From NCBI GenBank assembly GCA_963703075.1, contig OY969786.1, forward strand, positions 1,364,001 to 1,428,000: a stretch of DNA of 64,000 bases, read 5' to 3'. Below are positions 33,898-42,317 of this stretch, piece after piece. The position numbers and the translations under genes were made by a program. How positions within the stretch are numbered: the first letter of the stretch is position 1; each line of letters begins with the position of its first letter. Source of the DNA: Korobacter sp963703075. GTDB lineage: Bacteria; Acidobacteriota; Terriglobia; Terriglobales; Acidobacteriaceae. The notes under the pieces are model-generated. The model made no database searches. It saw nothing but the letters and a program-made list of their open reading frames with translations, and was not told where the DNA came from.

Positions 33898-34443
33898 ATG
33901 ACAGAACTCTCTGGATGGTCAAACTTTTACGTGATCGTCGGTTCATCGGCCGGCGCCCTGATCGGGTTGCAATTTGTGCTCATCACCCTGGTCGCCCAAA
34001 TTCCAGTTGGCAAAGATGGCGGGGCGGCGGGCCACGCCTTTGCGACTCCAACGATTGTGCATTTCAGCGTCGTATTGCTCCTGGCGGGGATTATGAGTGC
34101 CCCGTGGCACGGAACAGATCCGGTAGAGGCGTTGTGGGGAGTGCTTGGGGTGGGCGGCGTGGTGTACGCATTGATCGTGGCGCGACGGATGATGTCGCAA
34201 ACGACGTACCGGCCGGAAGGCGAAGATTGGCTGTTTCATGCCTGGCTCCCGATGGCGAGCTATTTCCTCCTCGCCGCAGCGGCGTGGGAGGCTCGCTCGC
34301 ATCTGCGGGAAGCCCTGTTCGCGGTCGCTGGGGCAGCTATGTTGCTGCTGTTCATCGGCATCCATAACGCATGGGACGCCGCTACCTATCACGTTTTCGT
34401 GGTGAAGCCGGCCCAACAGAAACGCAAGCAGACGGAAAAGTAG
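33898..34443 (+). CDS. hypothetical four-helix membrane protein
   Basis: The 181-residue product has hydrophobic helices at about 8-33, 53-73, 80-98 and 117-160 (the last probably two helices), with polar loops and a basic C-terminus (KPAQQKRKQTEK). The N-terminus LSGWSNFYVIVGSSAGALIG resembles acidobacterial membrane proteins of unknown function. It is probably an inner membrane protein with no recognised catalytic motif. Confidence 0.75.
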   Translation: MTELSGWSNFYVIVGSSAGALIGLQFVLITLVAQIPVGKDGGAAGHAFATPTIVHFSVVLLLAGIMSAPWHGTDPVEALWGVLGVGGVVYALIVARRMMSQTTYRPEGEDWLFHAWLPMASYFLLAAAAWEARSHLREALFAVAGAAMLLLFIGIHNAWDAATYHVFVVKPAQQKRKQTEK

Positions 34444-34523
34444 GACGTCGGGACGCAAGCGCTTCGAGCAACAACGGGCGTAGGAATTTTTCCTGATAAC
34501 ATCGCTGCTCAATCGGAGCACGC

Positions 34524-35975
34524 ATGCGCAAGTTGATTTTCCTTCTCTCTCTTCTGGTATTCGCAGGCGCGGTCACGTCAGCCCAACAGTTCGATGTGGT
34601 GCTGGAAGGCGGACGGGTCATGGATCCCGAAACCGGCCTGGATGCGGTGCGCAACGTCGGGATTAGCGACGGGAAGATTGCCCGCATTTCCTCCGAGACT
34701 CTGGCGGGACGGCGCGTGGTGCATGCCGCGGGACTGGTCGTCGCGCCGGGGTTCATCGATCTGCACCAGCATGGGCAGGACATCGCCAGTCAGCGATTGA
34801 AGGCCCTGGATGGAGTGACCACCGCGCTGGAATTGGAAATCGGCGCCGCCGACGTCATGCAATTCTTAAATGCAAAAGAAGGCCACTCGCTGATTCACTA
34901 TGGGACCTCGGCAAGCTATGTTGCCGCGCGCTCCCTTGCGTTCGGCGCACCGCTGCCAGCGGGAAGCATTCTGCCGAAGAGCGGTCCCGCCACGGATCAA
35001 CCGGCGACGCCGGAACAGATTGAAGCCACGCGGCAACGGCTGCGCGCAGAGTTGGACGCGGGCGGCTTGGCGGTAGGAATGGGGATCGAGTACACACCCG
35101 GGTCAACCCGGCTGGAAGTGATCGACATGTTCCGGCTTGCCGCTGAGCGCAGGGTGCCGGTGTACACCCATGCCCGCAGTTCGGGCCGCATCGAGCATGG
35201 GCCTACGGTCGAGGAGATCAGCGAGCTGATTGGCGCGGCGGCCGTCACCGGCGCTTCGCTGCACATTGTCCACATCAACAGCACTTGCCTGCGCGAGGTG
35301 TTCGACTGCCTCTCGATGGTGGAAGGTGGGCGCGCCCGTGGGCTGGATGTGACGACCGAAGCGTATCCATATATCGCGGGGATGACCGCGATCAACTCGG
35401 CGGTGTTCAACCCCGGTTGGCAGGAGAAACAAGGCATCAGCTATGGCGACCTCATGCTTCCCGAGACCGGGGAGCGCCTGACCAAGGAGCGCTTCGACGA
35501 GCTGCACGGCTCGAGCACGGCGCATTGGGTGGTGATCTTCAGCAACAAGCAGGAAATCATCGATCGAGTGATTCCGCATCCGCTGGTAATGATTGCCAGC
35601 GATGGGCTGGCCGGGCATCCGCGGAACGCCGGAACGTTTTCGCGCGTGCTGGCGCAATACGTTCGCGAGAAGGGAACAGTCACGCTGATGGATGCGCTGC
35701 GAAAAATGAGCCTGATGCCCGCCGAGATGCTGGAGCGGTCGACGCCGGCGGCGCGGCAGAAGGGAAGATTGCAGGAGGGCGCCGACGCCGACATCGTGGT
35801 GTTCGATCCTGCCACCATCAGCGATCGCGCCACGTTCGAGAAGCCGATGGAGCCGAGCGTGGGCGTGCACTACCTGCTGGTTGGTGGGACTGTCGTCGTG
35901 GACGAAGGCAAGATCGTGCCCGATGTCCTTCCCGGACGGGCGCTGCTGGGACCAGGCAAGCGATCAGCGCAGTAG
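34524..35975 (+). CDS. secreted D-aminoacylase-type amidohydrolase
   Basis: The 483-residue metal-dependent hydrolase has a signal peptide (RKLIFLLSLLVFAGAVTSAQ). Its amidohydrolase core opens with FDVVLEGGRVMDPETGLDAV and the metal-binding GFIDLHQHGQD. Further metal ligands lie in PVYTHARSSG and LHIVHINSTC, with an Asp in IASDGLAGHPRN. The C-terminus closes the beta-sandwich (GRLQEGADADIVVFDPATIS). This arrangement fits N-acyl-D-amino-acid deacylase/dihydroorotase-like enzymes, and the signal peptide suggests action on periplasmic N-acyl amino acids or peptidoglycan-derived compounds. The substrate is inferred from family only. Confidence 0.88.
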   Translation: MRKLIFLLSLLVFAGAVTSAQQFDVVLEGGRVMDPETGLDAVRNVGISDGKIARISSETLAGRRVVHAAGLVVAPGFIDLHQHGQDIASQRLKALDGVTTALELEIGAADVMQFLNAKEGHSLIHYGTSASYVAARSLAFGAPLPAGSILPKSGPATDQPATPEQIEATRQRLRAELDAGGLAVGMGIEYTPGSTRLEVIDMFRLAAERRVPVYTHARSSGRIEHGPTVEEISELIGAAAVTGASLHIVHINSTCLREVFDCLSMVEGGRARGLDVTTEAYPYIAGMTAINSAVFNPGWQEKQGISYGDLMLPETGERLTKERFDELHGSSTAHWVVIFSNKQEIIDRVIPHPLVMIASDGLAGHPRNAGTFSRVLAQYVREKGTVTLMDALRKMSLMPAEMLERSTPAARQKGRLQEGADADIVVFDPATISDRATFEKPMEPSVGVHYLLVGGTVVVDEGKIVPDVLPGRALLGPGKRSAQ

Positions 35976-35987
35976 TCGAGAACATTA

Positions 35988-36305
35988 TTACTTCCAGACA
36001 ACTAAGCCCTGCTCGTCGTCCACCAGTACGACGTCGTACTTGTCGATCATCGGCATGAGGATGTTTTCCAGTTCGTTCTTCCAGAGCTTGCCTTCATAGA
36101 ACCTGGCTTTCATCGGCTCGCGCGAGGCGAGATCGGGAAAGCCGCGCATGAAGAAGAACGTGTCGGGTTCCTCGATGGAAACGAATGGGCCGAGAATCTT
36201 CATGCCGATTTCCGCATGGGCGGGCATCGTCCGCGTACGAAAGATTTCCAGAAATTGTGCGCGGCAGCCCGGTTTCAATTTGTACGTGCGCATTTCGATG
36301 ATCAT
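35988..36305 (-). CDS. NIPSNAP-family protein
   Basis: The 105-residue protein is a single dimeric alpha-beta-barrel (ferredoxin-like) domain with the NIPSNAP pattern: IIEMRTYKLKPGCRAQFLEI, GPFVSIEEPDTFFFMRGFPD, and a C-terminal VVLVDDEQGLVVWK. Members bind small hydrophobic ligands or act as stress-response proteins. Its start overlaps the stop of the upstream duplicated-domain gene by four bases, so the two are probably translated together. Confidence 0.85.
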   Translation of the reverse strand: MIIEMRTYKLKPGCRAQFLEIFRTRTMPAHAEIGMKILGPFVSIEEPDTFFFMRGFPDLASREPMKARFYEGKLWKNELENILMPMIDKYDVVLVDDEQGLVVWK

Positions 36306-37375
36306 GAAGGTTTCGAGGTGCGCGTGAAATTCACAACCCAGTTGGGCTCCCAGCTCTTACCGCCATCGTTCGAGAACGCCTGCTCCAGGCGGAATGAATC
36401 GGGCTGAAGGTCGGTGAAGAGGAAGCGGACGAAGATGTAGCGTCCGTTGTAGAGCTCCTGGCTGTAGAATTCGCCGCGACCTTCTTTAAATCCGCCTGCC
36501 ATGGGGATGGGATCGAGGTCGCCGTCGGCGGCGCTCGCCCAGTAGATGCGCCACTGGTGCGACTTTGGATCGAACAGCCGCAGGCTCAACCCTTCGATCC
36601 CACCGGATGCGTTTTTGACATTGAATTCGCCGAGATTGGCGCGGCCGTTCCAAATCTTCTGCACGTTTGATGTTCCGTCATACTCGACCCACTCGTCGGA
36701 ACCGGTAAGCGGGTGCAGCCGGCGACGGAGATGGGCGGTCCAGTTTCCGAACTCGAAATCGAAATCGTGCTGGCCATCGTGGTTGTCGGGATTAGGCGCG
36801 ACCTTCGCCTGGCCGGGAGTTTCGCGTGCCATGGTCGTAATCCAATTCGGCTCCCAGGTTTTGCCGCCGTCCGCGGAGAACGACTGGGTAAAGTCGCCGC
36901 CGTTTCCACTGATGTTCGTCCAGCGAAAACGCACGTAGATAGCGCGATCGTGAAAGAGTTCCTGGTCATAAAACTCGCCGACGCCATCGTTGAACTTTCC
37001 AATCATCGGCTTTTCCAGACCCGAGAGAGCGCTGTTCGCCCAATAAATGCTCCATAGGTGGGTCTGCGGGTTGTAGAGGCGCAGGGTCAAACCCTCGATG
37101 TGGCCCGCGGGGCCGTCGGCTTCGAACTCGTCGAGGTTGGCGCGGCCGCCCCAGACTCTGCGGAAATCGTCATGCGCCTCGAAGTCGACCCATTCGTCGG
37201 AGTTCGCCAGGGGATGAAGCCGCTTGTGCAGATGCATCTTCCAGGTCCCGAAGAGCTGGTCCCAATCATGCTGGCCATCGCGCTCGCCGGCGGAAGGGGC
37301 GGCTTGGGCATTCGCCAGGCCGAGGCAGGCGACGAACAAAAAGCTGGAGACGCAAAGAAAGCGCAGGATTCGCAT
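36302..37375 (-). CDS. secreted protein built of two copies of one ~150-residue domain
   Basis: The 357-residue product has a signal peptide (RILRFLCVSSFLFVACLGLANA). Two homologous repeats follow, about 30-185 and 195-350. Each starts DGQHDWDQLFGTW / DGQHDFDFEFGNW, continues through HKRLHPLANSDEWVDF / RRLHPLTGSDEWVEY and IEGLTLRLYNPQTHLW / IEGLSLRLFDPKSHQW, and ends FSADGGKTWEPNW / FSNDGGKSWEPNW. The pattern resembles DUF1579-like beta-barrels of unknown function. It is coupled to the NIPSNAP gene and divergent from a MocR-type regulator gene, 58 bases away, which could control both. Confidence 0.8.
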   Translation of the reverse strand: MRILRFLCVSSFLFVACLGLANAQAAPSAGERDGQHDWDQLFGTWKMHLHKRLHPLANSDEWVDFEAHDDFRRVWGGRANLDEFEADGPAGHIEGLTLRLYNPQTHLWSIYWANSALSGLEKPMIGKFNDGVGEFYDQELFHDRAIYVRFRWTNISGNGGDFTQSFSADGGKTWEPNWITTMARETPGQAKVAPNPDNHDGQHDFDFEFGNWTAHLRRRLHPLTGSDEWVEYDGTSNVQKIWNGRANLGEFNVKNASGGIEGLSLRLFDPKSHQWRIYWASAADGDLDPIPMAGGFKEGRGEFYSQELYNGRYIFVRFLFTDLQPDSFRLEQAFSNDGGKSWEPNWVVNFTRTSKPS

Positions 37376-37433
37376 CGGTTTTCCTCGACTCGAGTTTCGC
37401 GCTCCCTGTGGTACTTTGCTAGAGCCACTTTCT

Positions 37434-38888
37434 ATGCAAGTCGTGATACCACTCTCGAGAAAAAGCGGACCGCTCTTTCAGCAGGTCTATCGCGGGCTGC
37501 GGGAGGCGATCCTGGCGGGGACGTTTAGTCCGGGCCAGAAGCTTCCGTCCACCCGGGAACTCGCGGAACAGCTGCGCATCTCGCGCACGGTCGTGTTGAT
37601 GGCGTATGACCAGTTGTTGGCGGAGGGTTTCACCAGCGGGCGCGCGGGGGCGGGAACCTATGTCTCAACCGCCATACGAAAGCCGCGCGAGGCCAGGTCG
37701 GAAGGGAAGAACAGCTTTCATCTCTCGCGCTTCGGATTGGCGGCGTCGAAAGCGTGGTCGAGCGTGCATCTTCCCTCGCAGGCGGTGCGGGCAATTCCTT
37801 ACGATTTTGCCGTTGGCACCAGCGATCTCGAAGTGTTTCCATTTGAAGGTTGGCGTCGCATGTTGCTGCGCAGCGCGAGGAAGGCGCGCACCGCGCAACT
37901 GGATTACGGCTCCGCCAGCGGCAGCCTGGCGCTACGCGAAGCTATTTGCGCGCACCTCCGACGTTCGCGCGCGGTGGACTGCGAGGCGGGACAGGTGATC
38001 GTGGTCAATGGTTCGCAGCAGGCGCTCGACCTGATTGCGCGGGTGCTGATCGATCGCGGCGACACGGTGGCCATCGAAGATCCGGGCTACCAGGGTACGC
38101 GCGAGATTCTTCGCAGTGCCGGCGCACGCATGGTGCCGATTGCCGTCGATAGCGACGGACTCGATCCGGCAAAGCTGCCGCGGGCTGCCCGCGCTGCCTT
38201 CGTCACGCCTTCTCACCAATTTCCCAGCGGGGCCGTGTTGCCGCTGGGACGCCGGGTCGCGCTCCTAGCCTGGGCGCGGCGCGCGAACGCCCTCATCGTG
38301 GAAGACGATTACGACGGAGAGTTTCATTACGAAGGCTTTCCTCTGGAGTCGTTGCAGGGTTTAGACCGTGAAGGGCGGGTTCTTTATATAGGGACTTTCT
38401 CGCGCACGATTTACTCCGCCCTGCGCATTGGGTATTTGATTGCGCCGAAGGCGCTCGTGCCGGCGCTCTCGGCGGCGAAGTGGCTGTGCGACCGGCACAC
38501 GGCGACCCTCGAACAGGAGACGCTGGCCGAATTCATCGCCAGCGGCCTGTACGAGCGTTATCTGCGGCGGGTGCGGCGCAACAATGACAGCCGCCGGAAG
38601 GTGCTCCTGGGTGCGATCGAAGAGCGACTGGGAGATCGCGTCGAAGTCGCCGGGGATGCCGCCGGGGCGCACATCGTGCTGTGGCCCAGGAGGAGAGTGG
38701 TGGAAGAGGATGTGATCCGCGTGGCGGCCGAACGAGGTGTCGGGATTTACGGCATCACGCCCTATTTCCTGCGGCCTCCGCGACGCCCAGGGTTTTTGCT
38801 TGGCTACTCGCGGCTGCGGGAACGAGACATTCGTGAAGGCATTCGGCGGCTAGCGGAGTTGCTCGGGGGATCATCGGAGCGCGGCTGA
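37434..38888 (+). CDS. MocR-type regulator: GntR HTH fused to aminotransferase-like domain
   Basis: The 484-residue protein has an N-terminal GntR winged helix (LFQQVYRGLREAILAG, LPSTRELAEQLRISRTVVL) and a fold-type I aminotransferase domain from about 110 (NGSQQALDLIARVL, IEDPGYQGTREIL, IVEDDYDGEFHY, ALRIGYLIAP). MocR proteins such as GabR and PdxR sense PLP or its adducts. The Schiff-base Lys expected in GTFSKT is Arg324 here (GTFSRTIYSALR), which would prevent normal PLP linkage. The ATG at 37434 gives the right N-terminus; the open frame upstream to 37224 lies over the divergent gene. The nearest candidate target is the divergent duplicated-domain/NIPSNAP pair. Confidence 0.9.
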   Translation: MQVVIPLSRKSGPLFQQVYRGLREAILAGTFSPGQKLPSTRELAEQLRISRTVVLMAYDQLLAEGFTSGRAGAGTYVSTAIRKPREARSEGKNSFHLSRFGLAASKAWSSVHLPSQAVRAIPYDFAVGTSDLEVFPFEGWRRMLLRSARKARTAQLDYGSASGSLALREAICAHLRRSRAVDCEAGQVIVVNGSQQALDLIARVLIDRGDTVAIEDPGYQGTREILRSAGARMVPIAVDSDGLDPAKLPRAARAAFVTPSHQFPSGAVLPLGRRVALLAWARRANALIVEDDYDGEFHYEGFPLESLQGLDREGRVLYIGTFSRTIYSALRIGYLIAPKALVPALSAAKWLCDRHTATLEQETLAEFIASGLYERYLRRVRRNNDSRRKVLLGAIEERLGDRVEVAGDAAGAHIVLWPRRRVVEEDVIRVAAERGVGIYGITPYFLRPPRRPGFLLGYSRLRERDIREGIRRLAELLGGSSERG

Positions 38889-38941
38889 TGGATGGCCCAG
38901 CTGGGTTGCTGCTTTACGCGCCATGGAAACCCACATAAGAT

Positions 38942-41900
38942 GTGGGCACTTTGATCGGAACGACGATTTCGCATTACCACATTCTCGAAAAGCTCGGTGG
39001 CGGCGGCATGGGTGTGGTTTACAAGGCCGAGGACACCCGGCTGCATCGCTTCGTCGCTTTGAAGTTCCTGCCCGACGACGTAGCGCGCGATCCGCAAGCC
39101 CTGGCGCGTTTTCAGCGTGAGGCGCAAGCGGCCTCGGCATTGAACCATCCCAACATCTGCACGATTTACGACATCGGGGAAGAGAACGGGCAGGCATTCA
39201 TCGCCATGGAGTTTCTCGACGGCGTGACCCTGAAGCACCGGGTAGACGCTCACGCGCTCGACCTGGACGTGCTCCTGCCGATCGCCATCGACGTAGCCGA
39301 TGCGCTGGATGCAGCCCATACAGCAGGAATTGTCCATCGCGATATCAAGCCGGCAAACATTTTCGTCACCAAGCGCGGCCATGGGAAGATCCTCGACTTC
39401 GGCCTGGCGAAGGTCGAGCGAACGATGAGCGGCTCGGCGAACACCATGACCGCCGATGTGGATGAAAAGCAACTGACGAGCCCGGGATCGACCCTGGGAA
39501 CGGTGGCCTACATGTCGCCCGAGCAGGCGCGGGCGAAACAATTGGACGCGCGCACCGACCTGTTTTCCTTCGGCGCAGTGCTCTATGAGATGGCGACCGG
39601 GCAGCTGCCGTTTCGTGGCGATAGCACGGCGACGGTGTTTGACGCGATCCTGAACCGCGCACCCGTGGCGCCGGTGCGACTGAATCCGGATTTGCCGGCC
39701 AAGCTGGAAGACATTATCAACAAGGCGCTGGAGAAAGACCGCAACCTGCGCTACCAGCATGCGGCCGATATCCGCGCAGACTTGCAGCGCCTGAAGCGCG
39801 ACACGGAATCGGGGAGAAGCGCGGCGGTGACGGGGGCGCCGGAGGCGTCCGAAGTTTCGGGGGTGACACACCCGGGCTTGCGCCCGCCAAGTGCTTCGTC
39901 GGTCGCACCGGCGGTACAGCCGTCTACGCCTTCAATGGTGGTGCAAGGGAAAGGCAACCGCATCGGGCTGATGGTCGGTGCCGGCGGTCTGTTGATCGCG
40001 CTTGTCCTGGCGGCATTCCTCCTTTTGCGTGGGCACAGCAAGTCAACCGCAGGCGGCGGAAGTGCGCACAAAGCGGTGGCGGTTTTGTATTTCAATAACC
40101 TCACGCAGGACCAATCGTTGAACTGGCTGGATAGCGGCCTGACCGACATGCTGACTACCAACCTGGCGCAGGTGAAGGGCATGGATGTGCTCTCCACCGA
40201 CCGCATCATGAGTGCGGTGCAGCGGATCAGCAAAGACGGCAAAGTACTCGACCCATCGCAGGCGCAAAAAGTGGCACACGATGCCGGGGCCGATGCGTTC
40301 ATCACCGGCGCGCTGTTGAAAGTGGGGCCGACGCAGTTGCGTCTTGACGTGCGCGCCCAGGACACCAACACGGGGCAGATCGTTTTTTCCGACAAGCTCG
40401 AAGGTCAGGATGTGCAGAGCATCTTCGGAATGGTGGACCGGCTGACGGCGAGCATCGCGGCGAATTTTCTGCCGGCTTCCGAGTTGCCGCAAAAAGCGCC
40501 GGAGATCGAGCAGGCATCGACGTCGAATGTAGAAGCCTTCCGTCACTACCAACTCGGAATCGACCTGGGGAAGAAATACCGCACTGGAGAGGCGATCCAG
40601 GAGCTGAACGAAGCTGTGCGCCTGGACCCGCAATTCGCGCTGGCGATGATGGAGCTGGTGGAGAATTACGGAATCGAGGGCGACTTCAAGAGCGCGCACG
40701 ACTTCACGGAAAGAGCTCTGGCTCTGCAGGCGCATTTGCCGCGCTACGAGCAGCTCCACCTCGAACTACTTCACACTAGCCAGGCGCGCGATTCGGAAGC
40801 GGGGCTGGCGGCCCGGCGACAGATCGCAAGCGAGTTTCCGAAAGACACGCAGAACCTGGGCATCCTGGCGCACTTGCTGACTTATTCGGGCAAAGCGGAA
40901 GAGGGAGAGGCGCTGCTGCGCCAGGGGTTGGCGGCGGATCCGAAGGACGAGAACCTGCTGAACTTCCAGTGCTACAACTACGCGCTGATTGGCAGCTTTG
41001 GTGCAGCTCTCGCGTCGTGCGACGCATATCAGGCGGTGCGCCCCAACGACTCCAATCCGCTGGACACCCGTGGGGATGTGCTCTTCCTGGCGGGAAGGGA
41101 CGACGACGCCGTCGCGTCCTACCGCAAGGCGGTGGAACTAACACCGGGTTGGGTCGAAAGTTACAAACTGGCAATCGTTTACGCAGACCAGAACAAGACA
41201 GAGATGTCGCAAGCAGCGCTGGAGCAGTTCGCGAAAGAGGCGTCGCCCCTGGAGCGGGCCTACCTTCCGGTTTTCAACGCGCAATTCGCCCAGAATCGAG
41301 GAGATGTTGAAGGGGCAATCGCCGACTATCGCGAAACGATGAAACGGCTTGCAGCAGCCAAGCAGTACAGTGCGGCGGCGGACATGTTACTGCAGGCCTC
41401 CGATCTCTCGATGATGCTCGGGGAAACGTCCTCGGCGCTTGCATTTGCGCAACAACAGAAATTTGATGGAGAAGAGTTAATCGCGGTCGGCATTTTGCAG
41501 AGCGTCGCGGGAAACCAGAATGCGGCGGAGCAAACATTCCAACGTTTCGCCAGCGCCCATCCGTGGGTCGCTCCACGCTTTATCGACACGATTCGAACCA
41601 TGGCTAAACTCGTGGCGGCGATGTACCGTGGAGACGGCGCATCTGCCATCCAATGGGCGGGGCAGCTGCCGCAACGAAGGTTCCCCACCGCCCTTTACTG
41701 TAGAGCGCGGAGCTACCAGCTAGTCGGTGACTTTGCGACTGCGGAGACAGAATTCCGGGACGCAAGCCTGACGGACCGAACCTTGGAGAACTTCACGGCG
41801 ATTACGCAACGCATGCCGATTTATGAGGTGCTGGCGCATTTCTACATTGGGCAGATCGACGAGCGCACCGGCAAGCGCGATCAGGCGATCAATGAGTACC

Positions 41901-41989
41901 AGGACTTCCTCTCGCATTTCGAATCGTCGCACACCAAGCTGCCGCAGGTCGCCGCAGCACGCACAGCACTCAAAAACCTCATGCACTAA
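38942..41989 (+). CDS. membrane Ser/Thr protein kinase with C-terminal TPR sensor
   Basis: The 1,015-residue kinase is of the Pkn type common in Acidobacteriota. Kinase domain, about residues 10-285: glycine loop LGGGGMGVVYKAED, VALKFLP with the catalytic Lys, HRDIKPANIFV, DFGLAK, then GTVAYMSPEQ. A single membrane helix lies near 340-362 (IGLMVGAGGLLIALVLAAFLLL). Beyond it are a FlgO/TolB-N-like domain (AVLYFNNLTQDQSLNWLDSG) and TPRs over about 530-1000. The kinase is thus cytoplasmic and the TPR part extracytoplasmic. The start codon is GTG at 38942. No dedicated phosphatase or substrate gene is adjacent. Confidence 0.93.
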   Translation: MGTLIGTTISHYHILEKLGGGGMGVVYKAEDTRLHRFVALKFLPDDVARDPQALARFQREAQAASALNHPNICTIYDIGEENGQAFIAMEFLDGVTLKHRVDAHALDLDVLLPIAIDVADALDAAHTAGIVHRDIKPANIFVTKRGHGKILDFGLAKVERTMSGSANTMTADVDEKQLTSPGSTLGTVAYMSPEQARAKQLDARTDLFSFGAVLYEMATGQLPFRGDSTATVFDAILNRAPVAPVRLNPDLPAKLEDIINKALEKDRNLRYQHAADIRADLQRLKRDTESGRSAAVTGAPEASEVSGVTHPGLRPPSASSVAPAVQPSTPSMVVQGKGNRIGLMVGAGGLLIALVLAAFLLLRGHSKSTAGGGSAHKAVAVLYFNNLTQDQSLNWLDSGLTDMLTTNLAQVKGMDVLSTDRIMSAVQRISKDGKVLDPSQAQKVAHDAGADAFITGALLKVGPTQLRLDVRAQDTNTGQIVFSDKLEGQDVQSIFGMVDRLTASIAANFLPASELPQKAPEIEQASTSNVEAFRHYQLGIDLGKKYRTGEAIQELNEAVRLDPQFALAMMELVENYGIEGDFKSAHDFTERALALQAHLPRYEQLHLELLHTSQARDSEAGLAARRQIASEFPKDTQNLGILAHLLTYSGKAEEGEALLRQGLAADPKDENLLNFQCYNYALIGSFGAALASCDAYQAVRPNDSNPLDTRGDVLFLAGRDDDAVASYRKAVELTPGWVESYKLAIVYADQNKTEMSQAALEQFAKEASPLERAYLPVFNAQFAQNRGDVEGAIADYRETMKRLAAAKQYSAAADMLLQASDLSMMLGETSSALAFAQQQKFDGEELIAVGILQSVAGNQNAAEQTFQRFASAHPWVAPRFIDTIRTMAKLVAAMYRGDGASAIQWAGQLPQRRFPTALYCRARSYQLVGDFATAETEFRDASLTDRTLENFTAITQRMPIYEVLAHFYIGQIDERTGKRDQAINEYQDFLSHFESSHTKLPQVAAARTALKNLMH

Positions 41990-42317
41990 TCTTCGCTTTT
42001 CTAGTCCGCGCCGGCCGAAACCAGCCTCTGGTCTCGCTCCAGGCAAAACTAGCGCGCTAGTACCCGGCAAGAAATTGCCTTAATCCTCCAGCTCTCGACT
42101 TGGCGGATCCGCGGTGCTAATGCCCTGTTTACCAGTGGTTATCGAGTAGTACGGCACAAAGGCAGATGGGCGGTAGGCACTGATTGCCAGTGTTTTCAAG
42201 CGGCTGGTTTGGGTAAAGATCACGATTCATCGTTTATTATGAAATCCAAGAACAACTCTCCCCGGAGCTGCTGAATCCTAGCAAGCCAGCACCCGACCTA
42301 TCTGCAGGAGTCCCGTC
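41990..42317. other. 328-base intergenic region with a 14-bp palindrome
   Basis: No gene is visible between the kinase gene and the phosphoesterase gene. ACTAGCGCGCTAGT at 42048-42061 is a perfect 14-bp palindrome. CACTG-ATTGC-CAGTG (about 42178-42192) is a short inverted repeat, and TATTAT at 42235-42240 could be a -10 box for the downstream gene. None of these is supported by a good -35 box or a T-tract. Confidence 0.35.

Noticed and set aside
38804..39871. 355-residue open frame on the minus strand
   Set aside because: Antisense to the kinase domain of the Ser/Thr kinase gene.
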